NCBI GenBank assembly: GCA_038380795.1
Contig: CM076268.1
Location: 31,381,501-31,445,500 of the forward strand
Length of the DNA: 64,000 nucleotides
Origin: Pyrocephalus nanus
Taxonomy: Eukaryota > Chordata > Aves > Passeriformes > Tyrannidae
Direction: 5' to 3'
How positions within the stretch are numbered: the first letter of the stretch is position 1; every line of letters starts with the position of its first letter. Shown one piece after another: positions 1-12,200 of the stretch. The notes under the pieces were generated by a model. That model saw only the letters and a program-made list of their open reading frames with translations, was not told the DNA's origin and ran no database searches. The translations under genes and the position numbers were made by a program.

Positions 1-92
1 GAATTGTTAATCATTAGTTTAATGAAAAGCCTGCAATATTCCATCAGGTCTCTTGGGGTTGTTCAGGGTCAGTGATTGTGTCTTATTTTAAG
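1..92 (+). other. 3' end of an upstream intron
   Basis: This is non-coding sequence ending in a pyrimidine-rich tract and AG at 91-92, the acceptor of the first exon in view. The preceding exon, with the start codon, is outside the window. An open frame runs back to a GTG at 72, but the protein match to SLC22A15 begins at the acceptor. Confidence 0.75.
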
Positions 93-239
93 GTATATGT
101 GGCTTGCCAGTCGATGCTTATTGTGCTCGTGGGAGCTGTGCCCAAGTACCACATAGACCAGGAGGGAATTCCAGCGAGCAGAGCTGAGCTTGCCAAGCAC
201 ATCCGTTTTGCCAGTAACTTCACGTCCATCGTCACTGAG
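93..239 (+). CDS. SLC22A15: SLC22A15-like exon a: TM1 and extracellular loop 1
   Basis: This exon is 147 nt (49 codons), phase 0 at both ends. It begins [17 protein letters not shown], the rest of TM1, aligning with LYVATEAILIALVGATP of the human protein. It continues into the extracellular loop and ends [14 protein letters not shown] is the only N-glycosylation sequon in the loop, whereas human has several in a longer loop. The acceptor AG is at 91-92. The donor that keeps the family reading frame is GAG|GCGAGT, a GC donor at 240-241. A GT at 258 would also hold phase but would add six residues (ASTSFS) and is a poor donor. Confidence 0.9.
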
Positions 240-3200
240 GCGAGTACTTCCTTCAGTGTAATCACTTCTTCTCTTCTTGAGATTTGTGTCACTGGTGCAG
301 GACATGGCACATGGAAAAGGCAAGAAGGGCTTAGTGTAATCTTCCGCTTATGCTACTAAAAATCTTTGGAATCCACCATTTGGCTCTTTCATTTTATTTT
401 TTTTAAATCAGAAAGTATGCGACTGAATTACTATTTCATTTTCCTAGTGTAAGTCTAATACTTATTTAGGTTGAACTTCCTGTATATTATTTATTAATGA
501 AGAATGATAATTTAATTCCAGTTTATAATGGGAATTTAGGATGAGCTCCTCCTAATGTCTGTTTAGTGCTGAGAGAAGTTCAGTCTGTTGTGTCTGCACA
601 GTCTGCTGTGCATGCAAGCTTGGCCATGAGTTGCATTAGTTCCTTACAGAAGATACATCTTAAAGATGAAACCAGTATGGAAATGGAACTTGTGCACCAC
701 ATGTCTGGATATTTTAATGTGTGGTGAGAGCAGGGGATGGAACAGATTGAAGTTTTCTGAGGGGGACAGAAGCTTTACTCTTCATCCTAATGCTTTATGA
801 ATTCCAGGCAAGAGGCTCTGCTTGCTTTTCCCTGGTCCCCAGGCTGTAACCACCCAGACAGGCACGAGTGACCTGAGCAGTGCTGCCAGTGCCAGGAAAT
901 ACACTGTGTGGGTGGCTGGGCTGGTGGCCTGAACTGCTGGAGTTCTGCTGATGGAATTCTTGGAGCAGTTCTCAGTAAACTCCTATAAGACAGGTTAACC
1001 TTTGGTGTAACTGGTGCCAAATTTTGTTTTCTTCTCGTTATCTCAAGTGTGATGTTTACCTTGGGGAAATGTAGTGACTAAACCCAAGGAGGAATGATGC
1101 AATATTGGATCATATCCTCTGTCAGAAACAGAATTTTTTTATTAGCAAGATCACTCTTCAGTTGCAGACTTCCAGCAGGATGCTTCATATGGGGTGCTTA
1201 ATTTAAAACCAGAAATCATCAAATTTTTACTAAGACTGTGTTTTGAAATGTAGGAGCCAGTGTCCCTGTTTTCAAAATATGTACTAATTCCCAAGATTCA
1301 TCAAAACAAATCTATGTTCCCATGTGTTTTGGTAACTTTAGGATTTTTTAAAACTATATTGTTAACAGTCTTCTTATGGAATCTTTAGATACTGAGCAGC
1401 ATTTTGCTGTAATGGTCTAGCTAGTAAATCACACTGCCACGTGGATATAAAGAGCTGAGAGGATGTGTTTTGGTGAGAGCAAAATTGGCAACACTTTTGT
1501 TGGCAAGCTACAGTTCATTTTGAAAAATATTTAACAAGTTCCCGTTGTGCAAATAAAAATAGATAGATGCATTCTTTTAAAAGTTACGTTCTTCACAGCT
1601 CGTTAGACATTTTAAATACAAACATGCATCCACCAAGCAGCACAAGGAACAGTTGGCAAAAGCAGTATTTCCTGGTTCTGCCCTGAGAAAGGAAGCTGCT
1701 TCTGTAAAGTTTATTTTCTTTATTTTGGTGTTGGAGATTAAACTTCGTGGAGCTTAAATATTCTCGGTTCTGGTTTGCCAGGGGCATTATTCTCAAAAAA
1801 CCTCCAGAGCTTGAGTTCTGCTTCAAGAACTAATCATTGAAATTATTTTGGCATAACTAAGAATTCAGAAATAATAGCTCAGGCTTAGTTTTTGAAAAAT
1901 ACAGTTGTTAGGATTGCTCTTGGGACTGGCAACAACTCAGTCCCCTTCTTTAACAAGCGATGGTGCTTAGGAAGGTGAGCTCAGGATTGGACAGTGAGCT
2001 CAGGAACTTCTACGTTTGGTGTAGAAATGGTCCCTTACTTTTAAGAAGTGGATTTTTGCAACCATATCCAGGAGCATAAAGTTGTGTTGTCTCTTGTATC
2101 AGCCTGAAATACTCTGCAGACAAGAACTGGGAGTTTGAAATGTGTGTAGTGTGGAGTGCTAGAGTGGAGGAGGAGTGCTCTGTGCCTTGGAGGGCACATG
2201 CAGTGATAGTTTTATACTTTAATTTTCCTGAGAGTTTGTGCCCAAGGGTATTTCATTGTTGAAGTCCCCTCAGAAAGTTAAGATACCATAAGTTTTGGGG
2301 CTTACATATTTATCCAGTGTGACACTCATCTGCTTTTTTGGAAGTAAATTTTCCAGTAAATACCCTGAGAATTATTTTAAATATTAAAATAATGATGAAA
2401 TAGTTCTATAGATAAAGCTTTGTGTTGAATTAGTTAATTTTCTTTCCTGGAAAATGACTTAGGATTTTCTGGTTCCTCGCCAAGCTGGTGGGGTCAGCAG
2501 TGTTTGTAAGTCCAGCAGTGTGTTTCTGTGAGCGTTGACTCTCCCTGTCTGTGGCACAGGGTCTGTACAAGCTCTCTGTGTGCCTTGCCTCAGCAGGAAA
2601 CAGTATTTCATTCTGATTTCAACCCACTCTGAGTTCATTTTCTTCTCCGATGATGATTTTTGATTGCGCTGCCTCAGTTTAGCTTTTGGATGAGGTAGAA
2701 AGTCCACTTTGTGAAGAAACCCGTGATGCATTTCTAACTTGGGTTTGGCTATAAATGTGCATGTGCAGTGAGACACTAAAACACCAATGAGTAGTCTATA
2801 AGTAGTTCTTGGCATTTTTATGGAACAAGGACATTTTTCCATAATCCCCTCCTGATTCTCTTCAGGAGTTCAGCGTGTGTACGGTGGGGAAGGGCACCAG
2901 GGATCACTGGTGGTTCAGGAAGCACAGCTGCACAGCATTAACTCTCTGAGTCCTGCAGGATTGAACGTGCATTATTCTTGCTAAGGAAGGATTTTTAATA
3001 CCTGTGCTTTGAAATAGCTGAGTTGGTTCAGTGCTGAAATGGGTAAGCTGTGAACAGTTCAGACTCTCCTTGTTTTTATAACCTAAGATAAGCTGCCTGA
3101 TCAAAAGCTTGGGAATGGGATGCAACTAATAGCACTTACCAAGTTTGAAAGATTTTAATGTATTACATGGAAATTTCCTGGGGGAGAGATGTTGGGGTCT

Positions 3201-6200
3201 GTTAGGGAGGCAAAACGTGGCTACTGTGGGCTTACCTATCGAGCTTTGAATAAAACTTTAATGGGTTATAAAACAACAAGTGGGAAATGGCAAGTGAAGA
3301 ATTTTGATAGATGTTTCATTATTTTTGAGAAAGGCAGCAACTTGATGTTCACACTTTTAATAAGGATGTTCTTTTTGTTTTTGACAGTGGTACCTAATTG
3401 ACCAAGAAGCCTACAAAGTAAGCCTTGCATCATCCCTGTTTTTTGCTGGATTGCTCATTGGAAATATCACATTTGGCTCTTTGTCAGATAAAATGGGCAG
3501 GAAACCCGTGTATATCTCAGGTAGGAGTGTTAAAGGATTTTTCTTTAGCATTCTACATGGATAACATCCCTTTTCCTCCCTGCCCCTGGCCCACCCTGCT
3601 CAGAGGCTGCTTGTGGGTCACCTGCTCTGCCAGTAATCTGTGTCAGCTTCTCACCCAAAGTGGAGCAGCACTGACATTGGTCAGTATGAGTGTGCTGAGC
3701 AACACAGATCACAGAATATCCATGAGAGGTGAAAAAAGAATCTGGTTTTGCCATGGTTACCACTACTGGAGCACAGTATTCCACACATTGCCCAACCATA
3801 GTGTTCCAAGTAAAAAATAATTTGCCCTTTTTTGGAGGGTGAGGGGGAGAATGATGTCCCTAAACATCTTTAGAGTGGGTTACTCCTGTCCTGGTGTTCT
3901 GTTTTCCAGCTGTGCTTGCAACCAAAGGGTCTTTTTGTTTAATGGGAACATTTTCTGAAGGAAATGTCACCTCTGACATTGCAAACCTCAAGTGTGTAAC
4001 TTGAAAATTATTGTACTTTTCATATGTTGTGGTGTCAGAAAGCCAAATGCAAGAGATGGGAGATGAGCACTAAAGTCTACTCATTATAGTCAGTCGCTGA
4101 CTGTGGCCCCTGCCCTGTTTTGGAGTTCAAGCTGTGTAGCAGAAGTACTAATTCCATTTTGTTCTGTCTCCACAGGTCTCTTTTTTGATGTCATTTTTGG
4201 GTATGTCACAGCCTTAGCTCCGAATTATGACATATTTGCGGTTTCACGTTTTTTTGTTGGAATTGTGAATGGTGGAATGGCGCTTGTGTCTTTTGTCCTA
4301 ACACAAGAATATGTAGGAAAGTCATTCTGGTCATTTACAGGTGGGCTTTGGGGTATTTTTAATCACTGTTACTGTGGCACATACTGTTCTCTCAGTGCCT
4401 TACATTTTAAGTTAGTACAAAGTCAAATCAGTTATGGTATAAATCAGATGACTGTGATGGGATTCATCCAAGTTCTTATTTCTGTGGGAAAGGTGCCTGA
4501 AAAAGGAAGATGAGATTGAGTTTGTTTGATAAGTAGCAAAACTGAGGTTTTCAAACTGGTACACTAATTCCTAAAATTTCTCAATTTGTACACTGTATTA
4601 CATTAAAAAAGAAAATAAATGTTTTGGCAGATCCTTCCAGATTCTGCTGTGTGGTACCTTGGGAAGGTATTCTGGGAAGTGAACCACAAAATGAGTTGGT
4701 GCCCGGACAGTGGTTTTTCCACAGCGGAATGTGCTGACCATCCAGTACTTTTAAATGTCCTTTTCTCATATGATACTGCCAAGATTTAAAATAAGTTTAA
4801 CACTTGGACATCAGACGGTTTCAAAGCCAGAGTAGCTCAGACTGCAATGCCTTTCTGGCAGACACAACATGGGGAAAAACATGGTCCAAATGCTGGCTTT
4901 CTGTGTCTGTGATGAGCATATTTCTCTCCCTTATTTTTTCAGTTGTCTCTTTTTGCTGTTTTTCTTACTTTTTTCTCTGGACTTCTGGGGGTGTATGAGA
5001 CAGTAGTGGTTTAGTTATAACCTTTCACTTTTTTTTTTTTAAGTACTGAATTTTCCTCTTCTGAGTTCACTTTTCTGACCTGTGCCTTCTCTCTCTCTCC
5101 CACCCTTCCTTCTCCCTTGCCCTGTTGTCTCTCTGCTCTTCCCAGCCTCCTCCCTGCAGGGCCAGCCTCCCGATGGACAAGACAAGACAGGCCATTTCCT
5201 GCTGCTTGTTGCTCTAGGTGCTCTGTTCTAGGTGTGCTCAGCGTTGGGAAGGAGGGGCTGAGGGAGAGGGAGCTCCTGGGTGCAGCTCAGCTGTGTCACA
5301 GGAGCTGTCAGGGTGTTGGTGTGAGCTGGGCTTTGTGGGACACAGCTCAGAGTGTCTGAGTGCCACAGGATCCCCTGTGTTTGGCTGCAGGAGGTTTGTT
5401 GCTGGGCTTTTGGAGTTCCAGTTGACCCTGTATTTTAAACATTTTTATTTACGCCTATTCATCAGAAATCTGCTGTAATAAACCTCTGGCTTGGCAGCTG
5501 GTTTTGTACTGAGCTCAGTCCTTGTACTTCAGTAACTTCCAATTTCTGCTCTAGCTTCTATTCAAGGTTTCCCTAACAGACCTAAATAAATCACTTGCTC
5601 CCAATACTTCCCCTCCTGTCCTCAGGATTTCTCTTTAGTCTCTAGGTTCCTGTTCATTTCTTACTTTCTTCTATGTCCCACTCTTTTATTTTTTTAAAGG
5701 GGAAAAAAACCCAAACCCAACCCTCCCATACACTATACAAAACTGTTCTTCATTGGGATTGCATGTTACACTTAAGCCAGCTGGTTTACCAGTGCTGTAA
5801 AGATAGCTCATAAAATTGTTATTTTATTGAGGAATTTCAGGCTTCTGCTTTAAGCATTTTTTTCCCTTTTTGTCAGTAGTTTCTGTGGTGATTGGTTTGC
5901 TCTTGTTTTTTCAGGTTCATTAACCAATTTGACATTTGCAGTTGGTATTGCTGTTTATGCTTTGCTGGGTTACTGCATCAGAGAGTGGCGCTACCTTGCC
6001 TTAGTGTCAAACACTCCAGGAGTCTTCTTCCTCCTCCTCTCCTTGTAAGTGGTTCATGTGCATTATAACGATAAGAAAAAAATAAGCAGCAATTAACAGT
6101 TATTATTTCTTGTCACCATTTGAGAGTGGTGTAAAGGAGGGTGATGTTTTTCCGTAGGGTTCCGTGAGCCAAGCAAGAGTTAAAACCACGTTGTGCAGGA

Positions 6201-9200
6201 AGGAGGGGTGTGAAGTGAAGCACAAAGTCAGGGTTACCCAGAAGACAGGCTTGTGTTTCTGCATGTTGTTGCAGCTGTGGTGGCCAGCGCTGCAGAGAGC
6301 AGCTGTGTGCCAGCTGTCCGAGGAAACTCAGTTACAGATCTCCTTGGGGAAGGGAAGGGAATGGAAGGGAAGGCCTGCCAGAGGCTGTGAGCTGGAGCAT
6401 CTGCCGGGGACAGGAACGCTGCCTTCTGCCAAGGCAGGGCTTCAGAGCTTGGGATGGGAATGTAGAGTTCCTCTCCACTGAGACACATGCATGCAGAGGC
6501 AACTAAGTGAGAGCACTAGGAATTGCCTTTTTAGCGTGATGTGCTGTGTATTTGCTTGCTTTTGAGGTTCCTTATGTCTGTTCCTAGCACTGCTGTGCTT
6601 GGGTGCTCCTATTTAGAATTCCCACACTGACGTGATTAAAATAATGATTATAAAATGCATCAGTATTTAAGGAATTAGGTGCTAGCGTTGTCTGGGCTGT
6701 GTTCTTAGAAAATGTTCTTTATCATATCAAGTAATGCACCCTGTATACTCCTGGTCACTAGTTAAAGCTCTAGAAGAAATAAAGGAGTAGTGGTAGTAGG
6801 TTACCTGCACATTAATATAAGGAACATCTAGCACACGGCACAGATGGGAAAAAGCTCTTCTGATAGCCATTGTTTTTTAGATAGATCTACTCTTGAAATA
6901 AGTTCTGTTAAAGAATACAGTTAAAAACCCCCACCCTCTTCCTGTAATCAAGGAAAACGAACTGCAGGCAGCAGAAGGAAGTTCTGCATGATCCGTTTTC
7001 CTCTATAGTGTTCTGTTTCTGATGGAGTAGAATTACTTCCCCAAAATCTAAAAATAGAATCATAGAATCAGCCAGGTTGGAAAGGACCTCTGAGATCAAG
7101 TCCTTTTTTTTTTTTTTTTTTTTTTCCCCTTTTAATCCATTCTGTACTCCGGCAGAAATCCAATCCAGGTTTTCCCCCATTCCGTACTCCGACGTAAAAC
7201 CAAACAAAAAACAAAAAGTGAACTCCGTACTGGGATCTTCTGAAGTAATGGAAGTTTAGTTTGGTTGTAGGATGTATATATCTGTTAAGAGTACCAGAAA
7301 AAATAAATGTTCAGTTAAAAATATTCCCTTCCTGATTTTACGGCTCATATAAAAGCTGCCACAGAGGAAAAAGAAAAGCTGGAATTATGAACTGAAGCTG
7401 TGGAAAGCCAGGATATTCTGATTATGCGTGGGAATAAGAGATATAAAACTTATGTGAGCAGTGATGAGCTGGTACTGGAGCCTGACAATTAATTCCCTAG
7501 TAAGGTTTCTTTCCTTTTCTCTTTGCTGCAACTTGGAGCCCTTCCCGTAGTGGAGAAGCTTGAAATAAGCTTTGTGAAAACCAGGTTTTGTCCAGAGTGT
7601 TCAGATAACAGAGGTCTGAGATGCTTAATTTGCCATGCTGTCGTAGCATTGCCTAAGAGGTCAGTTCAGCAGAAGTCAAGATTTAGATGCAAACTCTTCT
7701 CACTGAGTGCTTTGTCAGGCATCTCGCAGTGATCCATCTGTAAGGTTTAACTGTATTATCACCAGGCTGCCTGGAACTGAATATGCAGAACAGTGCAACG
7801 AGAGTGTGTTCATCTGAATTTTGTATTGGTATTTTTTAACAAGTATTGATTTGCAAAATGATAAGATTGACTTTAGAGCAGCGAATGAAGTTGTCCTTGT
7901 TGCTTTTCTGCTCCCTTCTGTTAGCATGCTCCCGGAATCTCCACGGTGGCTCTATTCCCAAGGGAAAACAGCAGAAGCTGAATATGTGTTGCAATGTATT
8001 GCCCTTGGTAATGGAAAAAAAAGATTAAATCTAAAATTGAAACCCAGTGCAGGAACTTTGAGGAAGGATGAGTCGGCATCTGGAATCCTGAACTTGGTGC
8101 AACAGCCAGTCCTTCGGTGGCGAACCATCCTTCTAATGTACATCTGGTGGGTAGCAGCAACGTGCTGAGGTGTTGGGGGTGAATCAGACATGAAGTAATG
8201 AACATTTTCATCCTGTTCTCTAAAATTGTTGTCCTTGAAAAGCACATTAGTGTGTCATAAATGTCAGTTGATGGTAGACAATAATCCTGTGAAGTGATAA
8301 TCCTGTGTTGCAAGGCTAGTGTTTTGTTATTGTTGCTGTTGTATTTTATTCTCAGTGTTTTACTTAGAAACTGCTTCAGAACCTACTAAGAAATAATCCA
8401 GTGAGAATATTTAGATAGAGTGAAATGAGAAGTTGAAGCAGAAATTACTGAGAGGATGTGTGTTTGCACCAGTCTTGGGAAGAAAAGGGCTGCACGGATC
8501 AGGCGGCCACAGAGGTCTGGATTAAGAAGAAGCGTAAAGAGCCCGAAATTACATTTCATGGGTTCAGTGGAGGAAAATTGTGGGCAAGATAAAATACAGA
8601 TTGCACAGATTTATATTAGGTGCTATCTTGAAAAGTGGTACAACTTGGGAAGGAAAACAAATGATCCTGCAGGAGGACATGACATAATCTGTGAGCAGTT
8701 ATTGCCAGTGCAGAGAGAACCTCTGGGCAGGGAGGGTACTGGGTTGGTTATTACAGCAGCAGCTCTTCCTCACTGGCTTGAGCTAAAAAACTGTTGCAGG
8801 GGCAGCTCTTCCAAAATTCCAAGGACAGGTTTCCCTTTTAAAGTTCAGTGTCATCTGAGATGACTGTCAGGATGTGGATGAGAAAACTCAGTAGTTTGAT
8901 GCGTGCGGTAAGCAGAGATGTGCAGGACGTGGGAGAAGCATCAGGAATATCTGCTAAGGAGAAACCTTCCCAGAAATATCTGAAAGGAGATTTCTCTTCC
9001 TATGTGCCTCAATATAGCTAATCCATAACTAGGCGTAATTTACCTTTTAAATGCTTTCTTAGCCCTAAAGACTACTTCTGTTAATAATACAACTTTTCTG
9101 GTTGCTTTTAGGTATGTCTGCAGCTTTGTGTACTATGGACTAACTTTAAATGCTGGTGAATTAAGAGGAAATCTGTATTTAAATGTGGCTCTTTCTGGTC

Positions 9201-12200
9201 TTGTAGAAGTTCCAGCATTTCCTCTCTGCATGTTTTTCGTTGAGAAATCCTGGTAAGAAAAACTTATTTCTTGGTTCTCTGCATATATTTGTAGAAATCC
9301 TAGAAAAATTTTAACATTTTTCTCAGTCACAAACTTCACTGTCTTTCTAATCAGTGTTGGTTCTTTGGGGATTTACTCTGCTGTAGAGGTTTCTGCACTT
9401 GATACAGAAATGAGACTGGTTTTCTACATCTTCACTTCTTTAGTTTTGTTCAGATCTTACATTACTCCAGAGATAAGCTCTTCAGTGATTAATGTTATTA
9501 AAAAAGTTTGGTCTTTATGAAAAGAAGTGATAGTTATTTAAGTTATATATTTCTCTTACGTATTTTTTCAGAATAACATGGTTTTGTAGTGCCCAACTGC
9601 AGTTGAAAGCAGTTTTCAGAGTTGTTCATTGTTACTTAATCTTTTCTAAGAGAACTTTGAAGTGAGAGCTGCTGAATTTTCAGAAAGGCATGGATCATCC
9701 ATGTCTGTGTATTTTCATACTTTTCAGTGTGTTTGGAGGCCATGCTTTGTGTGGGTGCTTTTTTCCAAAGCCCAAAAAGTCTGACAACCCAGGGCTCCTA
9801 AGGGTTTCATGCAACCCTCACGGTCAGTGTCGTTGTAGTGATACTTTGGTCTCACTGAGGTCAGTGACAAAAATCCACCAAATTTGGAGCACTGACCAAG
9901 GCCCAAGAGATTTAGAACTGTTGCTTATGCTGCTGTGTACTTCAGTACTCTGGTAATTTATAGACAAACTAAAAAACACTGCAGGGCCTTGGTTCCATCT
10001 TTACCTGGGTGCTCTTTCCCTTCCAGGTCTGGAAGACGTAAAACTATGACGTGTTTTCTGACATTTGCAGGACTTGCCTGTGTGTTTTCCATGTTTTTAC
10101 CAACAAATGCTGGTAAGTGTGTGCTGCTGGCAAAGCAGAAGTTTGGATAAAAGCTGACAAAACAGCCTCATGGACACAGTGTAGGAGGACCTAGTGACCT
10201 ATCCATTTACACCCCTCTCTTCTCTTTTTGAGGCCGGTGAGGGGGCTTGTCTATAATCCTTTTAAGTTCTTGCAGGCATAATTTGACTGTGTTAATTGGC
10301 TAAGTCTGACTGACTGTAAGCCCTTGGCTCTTTGAAGGCCAGCCCAAGCTGTTCCATTCTGTCTCAGATACTGACCCTGCATTCATTGATCACTATTAAG
10401 CAGTTCACCTTAAAGTACTGGATTTCATAGCCAGACCACTGTGCAGTGTAACCCTAGTTTGGATCCTGGCAGTGTGAGATGCCAAGCCTAATTTTACGCT
10501 GGTTTTGGTGGCGTGTGATATGTATAGAAATAAAAAACCTGACATTTTCCAGAATTAGAAGTTCAATTCATCATTAAAAAACACCCAAGCCGTGAAAAAG
10601 CTTTAAAAGAAACACTTTTGTACTTGAGAATTAGAAAAGGAAGTCAGAAATGCAGAATGGAAGCCATAGGGATGGCAAGGAGCTTGCTGCTTTGTCAGAC
10701 TCACCTGGGTATTGCTGTGTTATGCACTTGTGAGGACAGCTCCTGGTAACAGTGGTGTGTCATCAAATATATTTCTCTTCTCAAAAGATGTGTTTTTTTC
10801 ATACATTGTCAATGGCATTCACAAAATATTGGGTTTTGTCTTTTATATTTCCATTTGAAGTACGTTTTTTTCTGTGCTAGTTTTTATTTCAGCTACTGAA
10901 AACACTTAGGTCTGTGTGACACTAACAAGTAGAAGTGGCTGCTCTCTGCTTGTGCTTTTCTTAACATCCCTTCAGTAGAAATGCTTCAGCCTAAACAGTG
11001 TTCTGACTCAGGAGCACCAGCCATATGATCCCAAGGTGGTCTTCCATAGGTTGTGTTTATCCTTAACAGATATAAATGCTGTCTGGCATCCAGTTCTAAT
11101 TGATCTGAGAAAAGGCTCAGGAAGAAAAGCAGACAAAGTGAAAATGTCTCGTAATCTAATATGCCAGCTTGTATTAATTCAAGTCCTCAGATGTTTTGTT
11201 GCTCCTTTTATTGAGACAGTGTCTTCCTTTATTCTATCAGGTTTACTCTTTGTGCTTCATTTTATAAACTTTAACACAAAATGATAGAAAAGCAGTAGGG
11301 GCTCATTGGAAGAGGATAATAATTCCTGAAGAGTTCCTTATTTACAGGAAGATTTGTCTTTAATCCCTTTAAAACATCTGACTTGGCACTGTGGTTAGAG
11401 TAAAGCTGGCTCTGGCCCAGAGTGATCTGTGTCAGTTCAGAAGAAACAACTTCGGTTCCAAGCATGATGAGGATGAGTCACTGTGGATGAAACAGGGATT
11501 GCTGCAGCTCCAGTCTGACTCTCCCAGTACTATTACATTTGTCTAAGTCTCTGTTCTTCTGAATGATTGATAAAGTCCTTGATTTTATTACAAGGGACTT
11601 AAGATTTTAATGAGATGTTGGGCACTTGCCTCTCATGTTTGTAACCTTTGCTTGATTCTAAAGAACTCTGCTAATTTGTGAATGAGAATCTGATCCAAGT
11701 AATTTCCCCTGTGGAATAAGCCAAGAGCATTTCTGATACTAAAGATGTGTACTGAATTGGAGACTAAAATTCTGCCAGTGGTTAAGTAAAGACTGATATA
11801 TCCCTCAGCTCCCTCTTTCCTTATCACTTAAAATTCATCAATTAGTTTGTGTATCAGACTGGAAGGTGGTGAGGGAGCATGGCAGTGGAGGAGCAATGGA
11901 GCTGTAATACTATTTTCTTTCGAAAGCTGCTGTAAACAGAAAGACCTCTGCATTTTGTGTCTGCTTTATCCTGCAGCAAGCAAAGGAGACTCCCAGTCTA
12001 GAGGTAACTGGATTTTAGCTTTCACTGAGATTTATCTGTTTGTGCTCAAGGCATAATACCTTTTTGTGGCTTTGCTCGATATGCTTTCCACTGCAGCAGG
12101 AAAGAGAATTTGCAGTTCTTTAAATCGATTTTACCTCAGCTCTTGTTAATGTTGGGTATTTTGTGTTGAGAACAACCCTTTCCTGGTGGATACTTTTGTC

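Larger units (their letters stand above)
6045..7924 (+). other. Intron (1880 nt) carrying a CR1 tail
   Basis: A GTAAGT donor and CTGTTAG acceptor bound this intron. It holds the CR1 fragment, T22 tract and 40-bp direct repeat listed separately (7053-7200). It contains nothing else recognisable. Confidence 0.85.

Noticed and set aside
240..359. Continuation of the first exon's open frame to 359
   Set aside because: Similarity to SLC22A15 stops at 239 and resumes at 3388 without a gap, so the tail is intron.
8147..8168. Exon e read on past its donor (WVAATC then stop)
   Set aside because: The GTGGGT donor at 8147 joins exactly to the next exon and restores the conserved W-YVCS sequence, so the read-through is intronic.
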